This document shows positions 8,899 through 19,935 of a stretch of 64,000 bases of DNA, piece by piece. The stretch's first letter is position 1, and the number at the start of each line of letters is the position of its first letter. Origin of the DNA: Sphingomonas hankookensis (GTDB taxonomy: Bacteria > Pseudomonadota > Alphaproteobacteria > Sphingomonadales > Sphingomonadaceae); assembly GCF_028551275.1 (NCBI RefSeq), contig NZ_CP117025.1:1979501-2043500 (forward strand), given 5' to 3'. The translations under genes were made by a program, and so were the position numbers. Below the pieces are notes generated by a model. That model was not told the origin of the DNA and searched no databases. It saw only the letters and a list, made by a program, of their open reading frames with translations.

Positions 8899-10077
8899 TC
8901 AGCGACGGCGCGATAGCTCGCGCATCGCTGCCTCCAGTCCGTCGATCGTCAGCGGATACATTCGTCCGGCAAACAGGTCGCGGATCAGCTGAGTGGATTG
9001 GGTCCAGCCCCAATGCGCTTCGGGTGCCGGGTTAATCCATGCCGCCGACCGCCAATGCGCGGTCAGGCGTTGCAGCCATACGGCGCCCGCTTCATCATTA
9101 TGGTGTTCGACCGACCCGCCGGGATGGACGATCTCATAGGGGCTCATCGCCGCATCACCCACCACGACCAGTCGATAGTCGGGGCCATAGGTCCGCAGCA
9201 GCTCGGAGGTCGATTGGCGTTCGGCAAAGCGCCGCCGATTGTCGCGCCACACCCCTTCATAGATACAATTGTGAAAATAGAAGAATTCGAGATGCCGAAA
9301 CTCGGCGGTGGCGGCGGAGAATAACTCCTCGACCTGCTCGATGAACGGGTCCATCGACCCGCCGACATCGAGGAACAGCAGCAGCTTCACCGCATTGCGC
9401 CGCGCCGGACGCATCGCGACGTCGAGCCAGCCGCGCCGTGCAGTGTCGGCAATGGTTGTATCGAGGTCTAGTTCGTCGGCGTTCCCCTCCCGCGCGAAGC
9501 GACGCAGGCGGCGCAGAGCGACCTTCAGGTTGCGGGTGCCCAGCTCACGGTCGTTGTCGAGGTTGCGAAACTCGCGCCGTTCCCAGACCTTTACCGCCCG
9601 GCGATGCCGGCTCTCGCCACCGATGCGAATGCCTTCGGGGTTATAGCCGCCATGGCCGAACGGGCTGGTCCCGCCGGTGCCGATCCATTTCGATCCGCCA
9701 TGATGTGCCTCGTCCTGCTCGGCAAGGCGCTGACGGAGTGTCTCCATCAGCTGATCCCAATCGCCGATCGCCGCGATCTTAGCCATCTGTTCGTGTGATA
9801 GATATTGCTCCGCCACCGCCCGCAACCAGTCCGCCGGGATCGCGACCGGGTCGACTCCAGAGGGCGAGGTGATGCCGCCGAACACTTCGCCAAAGGCACG
9901 GTCGAACCGGTCGACCATCGCCTCGTCCTTCACGAACGTCGCGCGGGCGAGGTGGTAGAAGGCGTCGATCGTCGGTTCGATGACGCCGCGATCGATCGCT
10001 TCGATCAGGACGAGCTGTTCGCGGATACCGACCGACATGCCGGTGCGCCGCAGCGCTTCGACGAAGGAATGGAACAT
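8899..10077 (-). CDS. VWA-domain protein of the CoxE family
   Basis: A 392-residue cytoplasmic protein. The N-terminal part (MFHSFVEALRRTGMSVGIRE) is typical of CoxE-type proteins; the C-terminal half is a von Willebrand A domain with metal site DVGGSMD near residue 240. Such proteins partner MoxR-type AAA+ ATPases in remodelling or cofactor-insertion complexes. A MoxR gene lies on the same strand at 12139-12999, but two unrelated-looking genes intervene. No CO dehydrogenase gene is visible, so the client is unknown. The nearest upstream gene ends nine bases away, suggesting co-transcription. Confidence 0.85.
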   Translation of the reverse strand: MFHSFVEALRRTGMSVGIREQLVLIEAIDRGVIEPTIDAFYHLARATFVKDEAMVDRFDRAFGEVFGGITSPSGVDPVAIPADWLRAVAEQYLSHEQMAKIAAIGDWDQLMETLRQRLAEQDEAHHGGSKWIGTGGTSPFGHGGYNPEGIRIGGESRHRRAVKVWERREFRNLDNDRELGTRNLKVALRRLRRFAREGNADELDLDTTIADTARRGWLDVAMRPARRNAVKLLLFLDVGGSMDPFIEQVEELFSAATAEFRHLEFFYFHNCIYEGVWRDNRRRFAERQSTSELLRTYGPDYRLVVVGDAAMSPYEIVHPGGSVEHHNDEAGAVWLQRLTAHWRSAAWINPAPEAHWGWTQSTQLIRDLFAGRMYPLTIDGLEAAMRELSRRR

Positions 10078-10086
10078 CGCGGCAGG

Positions 10087-11445
10087 TTACCGCATCGCCC
10101 CGTACAACCGCCAGTGCGTACCCGAAAGCCCGGCGGGGTCGCCGCGCGCGATCTCGCGATAGGTGCGGCCGCACCAGAATGGCCGGTCGGGGAAGCGCGT
10201 GTCGCCATCGCGTTCGACGAGATGAAAGCGGGCGGGCGGGCAGGCGGTTTCGGCGACGGTCAGGGAATAGCGTTGCGAGCGAGCGGCGGCGATCAGGATT
10301 GCGCTGGACCGGCTATAGTCGACCGATACGATGGCCCCGCCCGGCGCGACGCGTGCCAGGGTCGCGACCGCCCGGCCGGGGTCGCCGCGCAGGTTGCGGA
10401 TTATTGCCCTGTCGGCGACTGCTGCGGTGAGGAGGAAGGTGAGCGAGATAGCTGCGGCAATCCACCGCTTTACAGGATGATTCCATGCCATCGGCAGGAT
10501 GATGACGGTCAGCAACAGCAGGGGCGGGACGACGACGGCATAATAGCGCGCAGCACCGCTATTCGGCAGCGCGAGGAGCGCGACCGCCAAGGGCAGTGCG
10601 CAGGCGATCAGCGCAAGCGTCGCCAGCCGGTCGCTCGTGCCGCGCGCCAGATAGAGGAGCGGCACGGCCAGGATTGTGGCGCCGAACATGCCGGCAAGCA
10701 GCTGGCGCATCGCATCGGACCATTTGAGCCAGTCGTGCGGCTCGCGATTGCCGATATGGAACCCGCCGCCTCCAGCCGCGGCAGCCCACGCGCCGGCAAC
10801 CAGCAGGACAGCGACCGCCGCCGCCGGAGCGAACAGGGCGATGGTGTCGGGCAATCCTTTGCGCCAGCCTGCATTGCGGCATCGTTCCACCGTGACCCAT
10901 AATGTCAGGATCACAAGCGCAAACATCATCGTCGCCTGGGCAAGGCAGCCGAGCAGGGCGGCAATCGTCAAGGCGCTCGACGGCTTCGGCCGTGTGGGAT
11001 CGGCCAACCAGCCATCTATGATGGCGATGGCGGAAACGCAGGCGAGTAGCATCGGGGCATAGCCGCGCGCCTCCGCGCCATAGGTCAGCAGGAAGGGCGC
11101 GACGGCGAACGCGACGGCCGCGCAGATTGCCGGTGCTGGCCCGCGTCGCGCAGCGATCGCTGCGGCAACGACGATGGTCGCGGAGCTGCTGACTATGGAA
11201 AGGGCGCGCTGGAGGATCGGTGGTGCTGCCGGACCGACCAGTTGGAGCCACAGCGTATTCAGATGGTGGTTGTTGTCGTGATTGATCTGGAACAGCACGC
11301 CCGCCGGCGTCGCCACTTCCTGCGCGAAGACTGCCGACCATGCTTCGTCTAGCCAAAGCCCGCCCCGCGCCGCAAAACAGCGCAGGACCAGTCCCGCCAG
11401 CGCGATCCCGACGATCCAGAGCCAATGTTCCCGCCGCATGCCCAT
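10087..11445 (-). CDS. GT-C fold membrane glycosyltransferase-like protein
   Basis: A 452-residue protein with about 10-12 hydrophobic helices and a short soluble C-terminus. LWLDEAWSAVFAQ just after the first helix resembles the conserved acidic first loop (Asp-Glu) of GT39/ArnT/PMT-like lipid-linked sugar transferases, followed by NHDNNHHLNTLWLQL. These enzymes transfer sugars or modified sugars from polyprenyl phosphates on the periplasmic side. The donor and acceptor cannot be told from sequence. It overlaps no neighbour, but is within 10 bases of the VWA gene and 47 bases of the CHAP gene on the same strand. Confidence 0.75.
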   Translation of the reverse strand: MGMRREHWLWIVGIALAGLVLRCFAARGGLWLDEAWSAVFAQEVATPAGVLFQINHDNNHHLNTLWLQLVGPAAPPILQRALSIVSSSATIVVAAAIAARRGPAPAICAAVAFAVAPFLLTYGAEARGYAPMLLACVSAIAIIDGWLADPTRPKPSSALTIAALLGCLAQATMMFALVILTLWVTVERCRNAGWRKGLPDTIALFAPAAAVAVLLVAGAWAAAAGGGGFHIGNREPHDWLKWSDAMRQLLAGMFGATILAVPLLYLARGTSDRLATLALIACALPLAVALLALPNSGAARYYAVVVPPLLLLTVIILPMAWNHPVKRWIAAAISLTFLLTAAVADRAIIRNLRGDPGRAVATLARVAPGGAIVSVDYSRSSAILIAAARSQRYSLTVAETACPPARFHLVERDGDTRFPDRPFWCGRTYREIARGDPAGLSGTHWRLYGAMR

Positions 11446-11492
11446 CCCCCCGGGCGCGGGTCTAGCCGAGCGAGTATCCAGTCGTCACGCCC

Positions 11493-12035
11493 TCAGCGGG
11501 CATAGGCGTCGATCAGCGACCCGACATAGTCGGGCGCCGCGCTGCTCAGTTCGGTGGCGGGACGGGGGCCGTAGATGAAGCCGTGCGTCGGATAGACCGA
11601 ACTGCCCAGTCCTTGCGAATCACGATACCAGACCTTCACCTGCGTCCAGTCGCCCTTCGGCGAAACGTCGAACACCGTCACGTCCTGTTCTACGCCGCCG
11701 CGCACCCCGTTGATCCGCGACCAGTTGGCATGCGTCACCATTGCCACGCGCGGTTCGACGACCCGACTGATGACGAGGACATGGCCGAGCGGGAGGCGGG
11801 ACGTCCTGGCAAAGGTCAGGACCGCGCCGACCTTCGGCGTGTGGCCACGCGGATAGCGTCCATTGGCCTGATCCCACCATGTCCAGGCATCGCCGTAGAT
11901 TTCCACACCCGACGCGGCCCGCGCGAAGGGAACGCATTGCCCGACATAATCGAGCAGTGAACGTGCCCCGAGCGGGAAACTGGCGGCACCGGCAAAGACG
12001 AGGAGCAACAGGCCCCGGACAAGCGAACCGAACAT
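11493..12035 (-). CDS. CHAP-domain amidase/peptidase, exported
   Basis: A 180-residue protein with an N-terminal signal peptide (LVRGLLLLVFAGAASFPLGA). The CHAP catalytic set is visible: Cys34 in GQCVPFAR, His85 in LPLGHVLVIS, and a polar third residue in THANWSRING near residue 104. CHAP enzymes usually cleave peptidoglycan stem peptides or cross-bridges in the periplasm. In sphingomonads such short CHAP proteins occur as free-standing genes. Active site appears complete; the precise bond cut is unknown. Confidence 0.85.
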   Translation of the reverse strand: MFGSLVRGLLLLVFAGAASFPLGARSLLDYVGQCVPFARAASGVEIYGDAWTWWDQANGRYPRGHTPKVGAVLTFARTSRLPLGHVLVISRVVEPRVAMVTHANWSRINGVRGGVEQDVTVFDVSPKGDWTQVKVWYRDSQGLGSSVYPTHGFIYGPRPATELSSAAPDYVGSLIDAYAR

Positions 12036-12138
12036 GGCGCCATAGTGCGACCGCGATGGTGACCGATCGGTTGGCGATCGTGGTTAACGAAATCTTCCGA
12101 CCACGCATCGTCGCGTCATGGCAACGGCCTGGCCGATG

Positions 12139-12999
12139 TCAGCCGCCCGTGCGCCGGTGCAGGAAGGCGAGCCGTTCGAACAGCATCACATCCGCCTCGT
12201 TCTTCAGCAGCGCACCGTGCAGCGGCGGGATCGCCTTGCTCGGATCATGCGACGCCAGCACGTCCAGCGGCATGTCGTCGTGTAGCAGCAGTTTCAGCCA
12301 GTCGATCAGTTCGCTGGTCGACGGCTTCTTCTTCAACCCCGGCGTCTCGCGCACCGCAAAGAACAGATCGAGCGCGCGGTTGACCAGCACGCGCTGGATA
12401 CCCGGGAAATGCACGTCGAGGATCGACTGCATCGTCGCCCGGTCGGGAAAGCGGATATAGTGGAAGAAGCAACGGCGCAGGAAGGCGTCGGGCAGTTCCT
12501 TCTCGTTGTTCGATGTGATGACGACGATCGGCCGCTCGCGCGCCGTCACCCGCTCGCCGGTTTCATAGACGTCGAACGCCATGCGATCGAGTTCGTGGAG
12601 CAGGTCGTTCGGGAATTCGATATCGGCCTTGTCGACTTCATCAATCAGCAGCACCGGCAGTGTCGGGCTGACGAACGCGTCCCACAGCTTTCCCCGCCGG
12701 ATGTAGTTGCCGATGTCGTGGACGCGCGGGTCGCCGAGCTGCCCGTCGCGCAGCCGCGCCACGGCGTCATATTCGTACAGGCCCTGCTGCGCGCGGGTGG
12801 TCGATTTGACGTTCCATTCGATCAGTGGCGCATCGATCGCCCGCGCGATCTCCTGCGCCAGCACGGTCTTGCCCGTGCCCGGCTCGCCCTTGACCAGCAG
12901 CGGACGGCGCAGCGTCACTGCCGCATTGACCGCGACCTTCAGGTCGTCGGTCGCGACATATCCTTCGGTTCCTTCGAAGCGCATCGGTGGTGTCGTCAT
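12139..12999 (-). CDS. MoxR-family AAA+ ATPase
   Basis: A 286-residue AAA+ ATPase. Walker A is GEPGTGKT (residues 38-45), Walker B is VLLIDEVDKAD, and sensor 1 is VVITSNNEKELPDAFLRRC. The sequence matches the MoxR subgroup found next to CoxE-type VWA proteins; the VWA partner is probably the product of the 8899-10077 gene. Role: ATP-driven chaperone-like remodelling of a client complex, not identifiable here. The family assignment is firm, the pairing is inferred from family knowledge and co-orientation. Confidence 0.93.
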   Translation of the reverse strand: MTTPPMRFEGTEGYVATDDLKVAVNAAVTLRRPLLVKGEPGTGKTVLAQEIARAIDAPLIEWNVKSTTRAQQGLYEYDAVARLRDGQLGDPRVHDIGNYIRRGKLWDAFVSPTLPVLLIDEVDKADIEFPNDLLHELDRMAFDVYETGERVTARERPIVVITSNNEKELPDAFLRRCFFHYIRFPDRATMQSILDVHFPGIQRVLVNRALDLFFAVRETPGLKKKPSTSELIDWLKLLLHDDMPLDVLASHDPSKAIPPLHGALLKNEADVMLFERLAFLHRRTGG

Positions 13000-13032
13000 G
13001 GCCGCGACGATAGGCGGCGAAGCGAACGGGCG

Positions 13033-13683
13033 CTAGCCGCGGCTTTCCGCCCGGGCGAGCAGCAGGTCCCACAGCCCGCGATGCTGGGCCAGCAATTGCT
13101 GCAGGCCGAAGGTCATGGCGCGCTCGATCGGCGCCGCGTCCGTTACCTGATCGATCACGCGCAGCGTCTGCGCGGGCGACGGCAGCGTGAGCGGGATTGT
13201 CTCCAGCCCCAGCCGGATCGCCGCGGCGTCCAGCGGCCGGCGGATCACCGGCCAGTCGAGCGTCACCGCGATGGCCGCCCCCAGCGCGCAGCCGGGCCGC
13301 CCCGATCGCGCCAGCAGGTCGATCGCATGGCGCTGCGCCGCCAGTGCCGCTTCCGCAGCAGCCTGTCCCGGCGTGCCCGGCGGCGGGCCTGCTGCGGCCG
13401 ATACGCGGATCAGATAGGCGCGTTCCTCGGCAAATGCGGCAGCCGCCTGTTCCAGCCATGGCGCGGCAGCCGGGTGGACGTCGGCGCGCGCCGCATGATC
13501 GACCACGCCCGGATGGCGGCCGTGAAGCGAGCAGAGCTGGTGCAGCGCGTCGGCGATATCGCGCAACAGCGCATCGTTTCGCGACAGGCGGTCGGGCGCG
13601 ACATGCCCGGCGCTGCCATCGGCGAGAACGATCCGCGCCAGCCGTTCCGCGGTATCGCATCCATCCCTGTTCGCAATTGCCAC
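13033..13683 (-). CDS. Hypothetical protein upstream of moxR
   Basis: A roughly 216-residue Ala/Arg-rich, largely helical protein that I do not recognise. No signal peptide or membrane helix is seen. The GTG start at 13683, giving MAIANRDGCDTAERLARIV, is preferred because GGGAG lies about a dozen bases upstream. A TTG at 13743 would add 20 residues of low quality. It is 33 bases upstream of moxR on the same strand and could be part of that operon. Confidence 0.65.
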   Translation of the reverse strand: MAIANRDGCDTAERLARIVLADGSAGHVAPDRLSRNDALLRDIADALHQLCSLHGRHPGVVDHAARADVHPAAAPWLEQAAAAFAEERAYLIRVSAAAGPPPGTPGQAAAEAALAAQRHAIDLLARSGRPGCALGAAIAVTLDWPVIRRPLDAAAIRLGLETIPLTLPSPAQTLRVIDQVTDAAPIERAMTFGLQQLLAQHRGLWDLLLARAESRG

Positions 13684-13822
13684 TATCAACCGCCGGCTCC
13701 CATGATGTCGATGGAGCCGGTATGCCGACAATAGATAACCCAAGCGCGTAGGAACACGGTTGCCGCTATTTTAACCGCGATGACGCGCGGATTAACGGGA
13801 TCGAAACTGTCCCGAAACGAAG

Positions 13823-13852
13823 CGCCCCGGCACTTTGGTAAGGGCCGGGGCG
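13823..13852 (-). terminator. Rho-independent terminator of rpoD
   Basis: A nine-base-pair GC stem (CGCCCCGGC/GCCGGGGCG) with a 12-base loop lies six bases past the rpoD stop. In the minus direction it is followed by CTTCGTTTCGG, only a weak U-rich tail. Confidence 0.7.
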
Positions 13853-13857
13853 GTCGA

Positions 13858-15900
<2,043 letters not shown>

Positions 15901-16062
15901 TAACCCTCAAGAAATTTTACGCAGCGCGTCGTTCGCGCGATTTTACCCGTCGTCTTTGTCCGAGCCAGCGCGATTTGCAAGCAATCAGCGTGCAATCCGG
16001 CGTGCGACGGGTGGATTTCGGGCGATTCTATGCGCCGGATATGGGAGGGAGGCGAAGGGGGA

Positions 16063-17868
16063 TCAAGCCGCCTCGTCCAGTTCCTCCATCCAGTCACGAA
16101 TCCGGGCCTGCACCGCCGCATGGTCGGACCGCGCCTGCTGATATTCGGCGAAGGTCCGCTCGGTCGTGTCCTGACGACAGCGTTCGGCGGCAGCATTTTC
16201 CGCACGGCGGCACGCCTGTTCGTCGACCAGGATCTGGATCACCCGCAACAGGTCGGTTTCGGCGACCTCAGGAGCGGTCCCGCGCAGCCAGAAGCTGAAG
16301 GCGAGATCGGTTTCCTTGTTCCGTCGCGCCATGTCGACCAGCTGCCGGTCGGCGGCGATCGTGTCGGTCAGCAGGCTTTCGGTCAGGTCGTTGCGATAGA
16401 TCGCCAAGTCGATCAAGTGATTGCGCCAGCGCTGCAATTGCCCGTTCAAGATCGGCAGCTGCGCGACGAGTTCGCAATGCCGCTTTAGCACGTCGACATG
16501 CTGCATCAGGCCCATCAGGATGGCACGCTGGAACGCGAAGACCAGATCAACCTTCCGCACGTCGGCCGCCGCCGCCATGTCGTTCGCGACGATGCGCAGG
16601 CGACGGTCCTTCGCCCCGAACAGCGCGAAGAACTGATCCTTGAAGGTCCGGAAATATTCGCGGCGAATGCCTTCATGGGTGATCGTCCCCGCCAGGCGCG
16701 CCAGTTCATGCTCGAACGCGGCGCGCTCGTCGGGGCCGGCGCCGGGCGGCAACGTCGCCAGCTCCAGCCGCCACAGGAAATCGGATAGCGATTCGCGGCG
16801 GGCGAGCAGGTCCTCGAACGCCTGCGGTCCCTCGGCACGAACCAGATCGTCGGGGTCCATGCCGTCGGGAATGGTGACGATCGAAATGCTCTTGCCTGGT
16901 TGCAGCAGCGGCAGCGCGCGTTCGGCCGCGCGCCGCGCCGCCTTGATCCCGGCCGCGTCGCCGTCGAAGCACAGGATCGGACAGTCGGCCATCCGCCACA
17001 GCCGTTCGAGCTGATGCTCGGTCAGCGCGGTGCCTAGCGGGGCTACGACTTCATCGAAACCAGCCTGGGCCAGCGCGATGACGTCCATATAGCCTTCGAC
17101 CGCGATCACCCGCTTCGCCTTGCGCGCGGCGGCCTGGGCACGGTCGATATTGTAGAGCGTCCGCCCCTTGTCGAAGAGCGGGGTTTCGGGCGAGTTCAGA
17201 TATTTCGGCTCGCCGTCGCCGAGGATACGCCCGCCGAACGCGATCGTCCGGCCACGCGCGTCGCGGATCGGGATCATCAGCCGGCCGCGGAACCGGTCGT
17301 ACGGCTCCTTGCCCTCGACCGATATCAGCATGCCCGATTCGACCAGCATCGGGTCGCCGTAGGACGCCAGCGCGGCCTTCAATCGGCCACGGGCATCGGG
17401 GGCGAACCCCATGCCGAACGCACGGGCGGTTTCCGGCTTGATCCCGCGCTTGGCGAGAGCGTCGCGGGCGATGCCGCCTTCGTCGCCCAGCCGGTCCGCG
17501 AACCAGCCCTGCGCATCGGACATCAACTCGTGCAGCCCCTTGGCGCGTTCCGCCTGCCGCGCCGAGCGCGCATCCTGCGCCGGCATCTCCATGCCGGCGG
17601 CGGCGGCCAGTTCCTTCACCGCGTCGATGAAGGGCAGGCCGCGTTGGTCGGTCATCCAGCGGATCGCATCGCCGTGCGCGCCGCAGCCAAAGCAATGGTA
17701 GAAGCCCTTGTCGTCATTGACCCAGAAGCTCGGCGTCTTCTCGGTATGGAACGGGCAGCACGCCTTGAACTCGTTGCCCGAGCGCTGGAGCTTCACCGAC
17801 TTGCCGACCAGCGCCGACAGGGTCGTGCGGGTGCGCAACTCGTCAAGGAACTGGGGGGATAGGGTCAT
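16063..17868 (-). CDS. dnaG: DNA primase
   Basis: Synthesises RNA primers at the replication fork. The 601-residue protein has the CHC2 zinc finger (Cys38, His41, Cys59, Cys62), the RNA polymerase domain and a TOPRIM motif: VIAVEGYMDVIALAQAG and later CFDGDAAGIKAA. The C-terminal helicase-binding domain is helical. The start at 17868, MTLSPQFLDELRTRTTLSAL, matches homologues. The dnaG-rpoD order is the classic macromolecular-synthesis arrangement, here preceded by yqeY. Confidence 0.97.
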   Translation of the reverse strand: MTLSPQFLDELRTRTTLSALVGKSVKLQRSGNEFKACCPFHTEKTPSFWVNDDKGFYHCFGCGAHGDAIRWMTDQRGLPFIDAVKELAAAAGMEMPAQDARSARQAERAKGLHELMSDAQGWFADRLGDEGGIARDALAKRGIKPETARAFGMGFAPDARGRLKAALASYGDPMLVESGMLISVEGKEPYDRFRGRLMIPIRDARGRTIAFGGRILGDGEPKYLNSPETPLFDKGRTLYNIDRAQAAARKAKRVIAVEGYMDVIALAQAGFDEVVAPLGTALTEHQLERLWRMADCPILCFDGDAAGIKAARRAAERALPLLQPGKSISIVTIPDGMDPDDLVRAEGPQAFEDLLARRESLSDFLWRLELATLPPGAGPDERAAFEHELARLAGTITHEGIRREYFRTFKDQFFALFGAKDRRLRIVANDMAAAADVRKVDLVFAFQRAILMGLMQHVDVLKRHCELVAQLPILNGQLQRWRNHLIDLAIYRNDLTESLLTDTIAADRQLVDMARRNKETDLAFSFWLRGTAPEVAETDLLRVIQILVDEQACRRAENAAAERCRQDTTERTFAEYQQARSDHAAVQARIRDWMEELDEAA

Positions 17869-17903
17869 GGCTTCCTGTGGCTCGCGTGCCCGCTATCGGC
17901 TGT

Positions 17904-18356
17904 TCAGCTTAGCGCCGCTTTGACCGCCGCGCTAGCCTTGCTCATGTCAAGTTCGCTGCCGTGGCGCGACTTCAGTTCGGCCATCACGCGGCCCATGTCC
18001 TTCATGCCGCTGGCGCCCAGATCGACCTTGATCGCCTCGATCGCCGCCGCCGTCTGCGCCTCGTCCATCGGGGCGGGCAGGAAGCGTTCGATGACGGTGA
18101 CTTCGCGCGCTTCGCTGGCGGCGAGTTCGGGACGGTTGCCCTTCTCGTACATCTCGATCGATTCGCGGCGCTGCTTCACCATTTTCTGCAGCACTTCGAC
18201 CACCAGCGCGTCGTCGCTCTCAGGCGCCTTGCCGGTGCGTGCCTCGATATCGCGGTTCTTGATCGCCGACTGGATCAGGCGGATCGTGGCGGTCGTCTCC
18301 TTATCGCCGCCCTTCATGGCGGTGACGAGGGCGTCCTTGATGGTATCGCGAATCAT
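17904..18356 (-). CDS. GatB/YqeY domain-containing protein
   Basis: A 150-residue soluble protein matching the YqeY family, related to the C-terminal tRNA-binding region of GatB: MIRDTIKDALVTAMKGGDK, IRLIQSAIKNRDIEAR and the C-terminal MGRVMAELKSRHGSELDM. The family sits near dnaG/rpoD in many bacteria; its role is thought to be tRNA-related but is not established. It is 35 bases upstream of dnaG on the same strand and divergent from carA. Confidence 0.93.
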   Translation of the reverse strand: MIRDTIKDALVTAMKGGDKETTATIRLIQSAIKNRDIEARTGKAPESDDALVVEVLQKMVKQRRESIEMYEKGNRPELAASEAREVTVIERFLPAPMDEAQTAAAIEAIKVDLGASGMKDMGRVMAELKSRHGSELDMSKASAAVKAALS

Positions 18357-18502
18357 GGCGGTTCCGATGTCGTTCGTTTGGATAAGCGAATACCCATAGC
18401 CGCAATCGATGCGCGATCACAGGATTGACGCGACGCGGGGTTGGGACTAGCCGCCACCGCTTAGCGACATCATCAGACAAACCCGAGGAGTGCCCGCCCA
18501 TC

Positions 18503-19696
18503 ATGGCCGACGCCAAGCCATTCGCCATGCCCGAAGGAGCTACCGGGGTTCTTGTCCTTGCCAATGGCGACGTGCTGTGGGGCCGTGGCTTCGGCGCGGA
18601 AGGCGCTGCGGTCGGTGAGGTGTGCTTCCACACTGCGATGACCGGCTATCAGGAGATCATGACCGATCCGTCCTTTGCCGGGCAGATCATCACTTTCACC
18701 TTCCCGCACATCGGTAACGTCGGCACCAATGTCGACGACGTCGAGGCGAACGACCCGCACGCGCTGGGCATGATCGTTCGCGAGGACGTGACGGCGCCGT
18801 CGAATTTCCGTTCGAATGAACACCTTGATGCCTGGATGGCGCGGCACAACCGGATCGGTCTTGCGGGCATCGATACGCGGGCGCTGACCCGGCGGATCCG
18901 GGAGGGCGGGGCGCCGAACGGGGTGATCGCGCATTCGGCGAGCGGCGAGTTCGATATTCCGGCGCTACTGGCGCAGGCACAGGCATGGCCTGGGCTGGAG
19001 GGCATGGACCTTGCCAAGACCGTGTCGTGCGAGACGCATTATGGCTGGGCCGGCGGGGCTTGGCATCTGGGCAAGGGCTATGACGACAGCACGCACGCGG
19101 AAGGTCGCGAAGGTGTCGCGAAACGCGATTCGCGCCCGCATGTCGTTGCGATCGATTATGGCAGCAAACGCAATATCTTCCGCAACCTTGTTCACGCGGG
19201 TGCTGAAGTAACCGTGCTACCCGCCACCGCGACCTATGAAGAGGTCATGGCGGCGAACCCGGACGGCATCTTCCTGTCGAACGGTCCGGGGGATCCCGCG
19301 GCAACCGGCGAATATGCGGTGCCGGTGATCCGGAAGCTGCTGGATACCGGCAAGCCGTTGTTCGGCATCTGTCTGGGGCACCAACTCCTTGGACTCGCTG
19401 TGGGTGCAAAGACCACCAAGATGCATCAGGGGCATCGCGGCGCGAACCATCCGGTCAAGCGGCTGTCGGACGGTGCGGTCGAGATCACGAGCATGAACCA
19501 CGGCTTCGCGGTCGAACGCGACAGCCTGCCGGACGGCGTGGTGGAGACGCATGTATCGCTGTTCGATGGTTCGAATGCCGGCATCGAAGTTGACGGCGGT
19601 CGTGCGTTTAGCGTGCAGTACCATCCCGAAGCGTCGCCCGGTCCGCAGGACAGCTTCTATCTGTTCGAGCGGTTCGTGGGGATGATGAAGAATTAG
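18503..19696 (+). CDS. carA: Carbamoyl-phosphate synthase small subunit
   Basis: Glutaminase subunit that supplies ammonia to CarB for carbamoyl phosphate, used in pyrimidine and arginine synthesis. GAGGAG at 18485-18490 fixes the ATG at 18503 (MADAKPFAMPEGATGVLVLA), giving 397 residues. The N-terminal domain has CFHTAMTGYQEIMTDPSFAG; the class I glutaminase domain has nucleophile Cys290 in FGICLGHQLLG and the His/Glu pair in VQYHPEASPGP. Divergent from yqeY; carB follows after one small extra gene. Confidence 0.97.
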   Translation: MADAKPFAMPEGATGVLVLANGDVLWGRGFGAEGAAVGEVCFHTAMTGYQEIMTDPSFAGQIITFTFPHIGNVGTNVDDVEANDPHALGMIVREDVTAPSNFRSNEHLDAWMARHNRIGLAGIDTRALTRRIREGGAPNGVIAHSASGEFDIPALLAQAQAWPGLEGMDLAKTVSCETHYGWAGGAWHLGKGYDDSTHAEGREGVAKRDSRPHVVAIDYGSKRNIFRNLVHAGAEVTVLPATATYEEVMAANPDGIFLSNGPGDPAATGEYAVPVIRKLLDTGKPLFGICLGHQLLGLAVGAKTTKMHQGHRGANHPVKRLSDGAVEITSMNHGFAVERDSLPDGVVETHVSLFDGSNAGIEVDGGRAFSVQYHPEASPGPQDSFYLFERFVGMMKN

Positions 19697-19711
19697 GCGA
19701 GACCCGACGGA

Positions 19712-19933
19712 ATGCGCTTTCGCATCAAACCGGAATGTATCGACGCTGCACTTGCGGACTTCCGCGATGCTGGTGTCGAGCCGGACCGGATCGAAGCGCG
19801 GCCGGAAGAAGGCGAAGTCGCCGTCGAGTTTCACCGTTTGACTTACGATGACGCGGCCAAGCTGGTTCGCGCATTCAACCCTGAATATTCCGCGATCATT
19901 GGTGTGATCGGCGGGCCGCCGTTCGAGGACTAA
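19712..19933 (+). CDS. Small hypothetical protein between carA and carB
   Basis: A 73-residue, acidic protein opening [20 protein letters not shown]. It is predicted to alternate strands and helices (beta-alpha-beta pattern) and has no signal or membrane segment. It starts 15 bases after the carA stop and ends two bases before the carB ATG. Base composition and codon use are like the neighbours, so it appears to be a genuine translated gene. I do not recognise it. Its position suggests co-expression with the carbamoyl-phosphate synthase subunits. Confidence 0.7.
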   Translation: MRFRIKPECIDAALADFRDAGVEPDRIEARPEEGEVAVEFHRLTYDDAAKLVRAFNPEYSAIIGVIGGPPFED

Positions 19934-19935
19934 CT

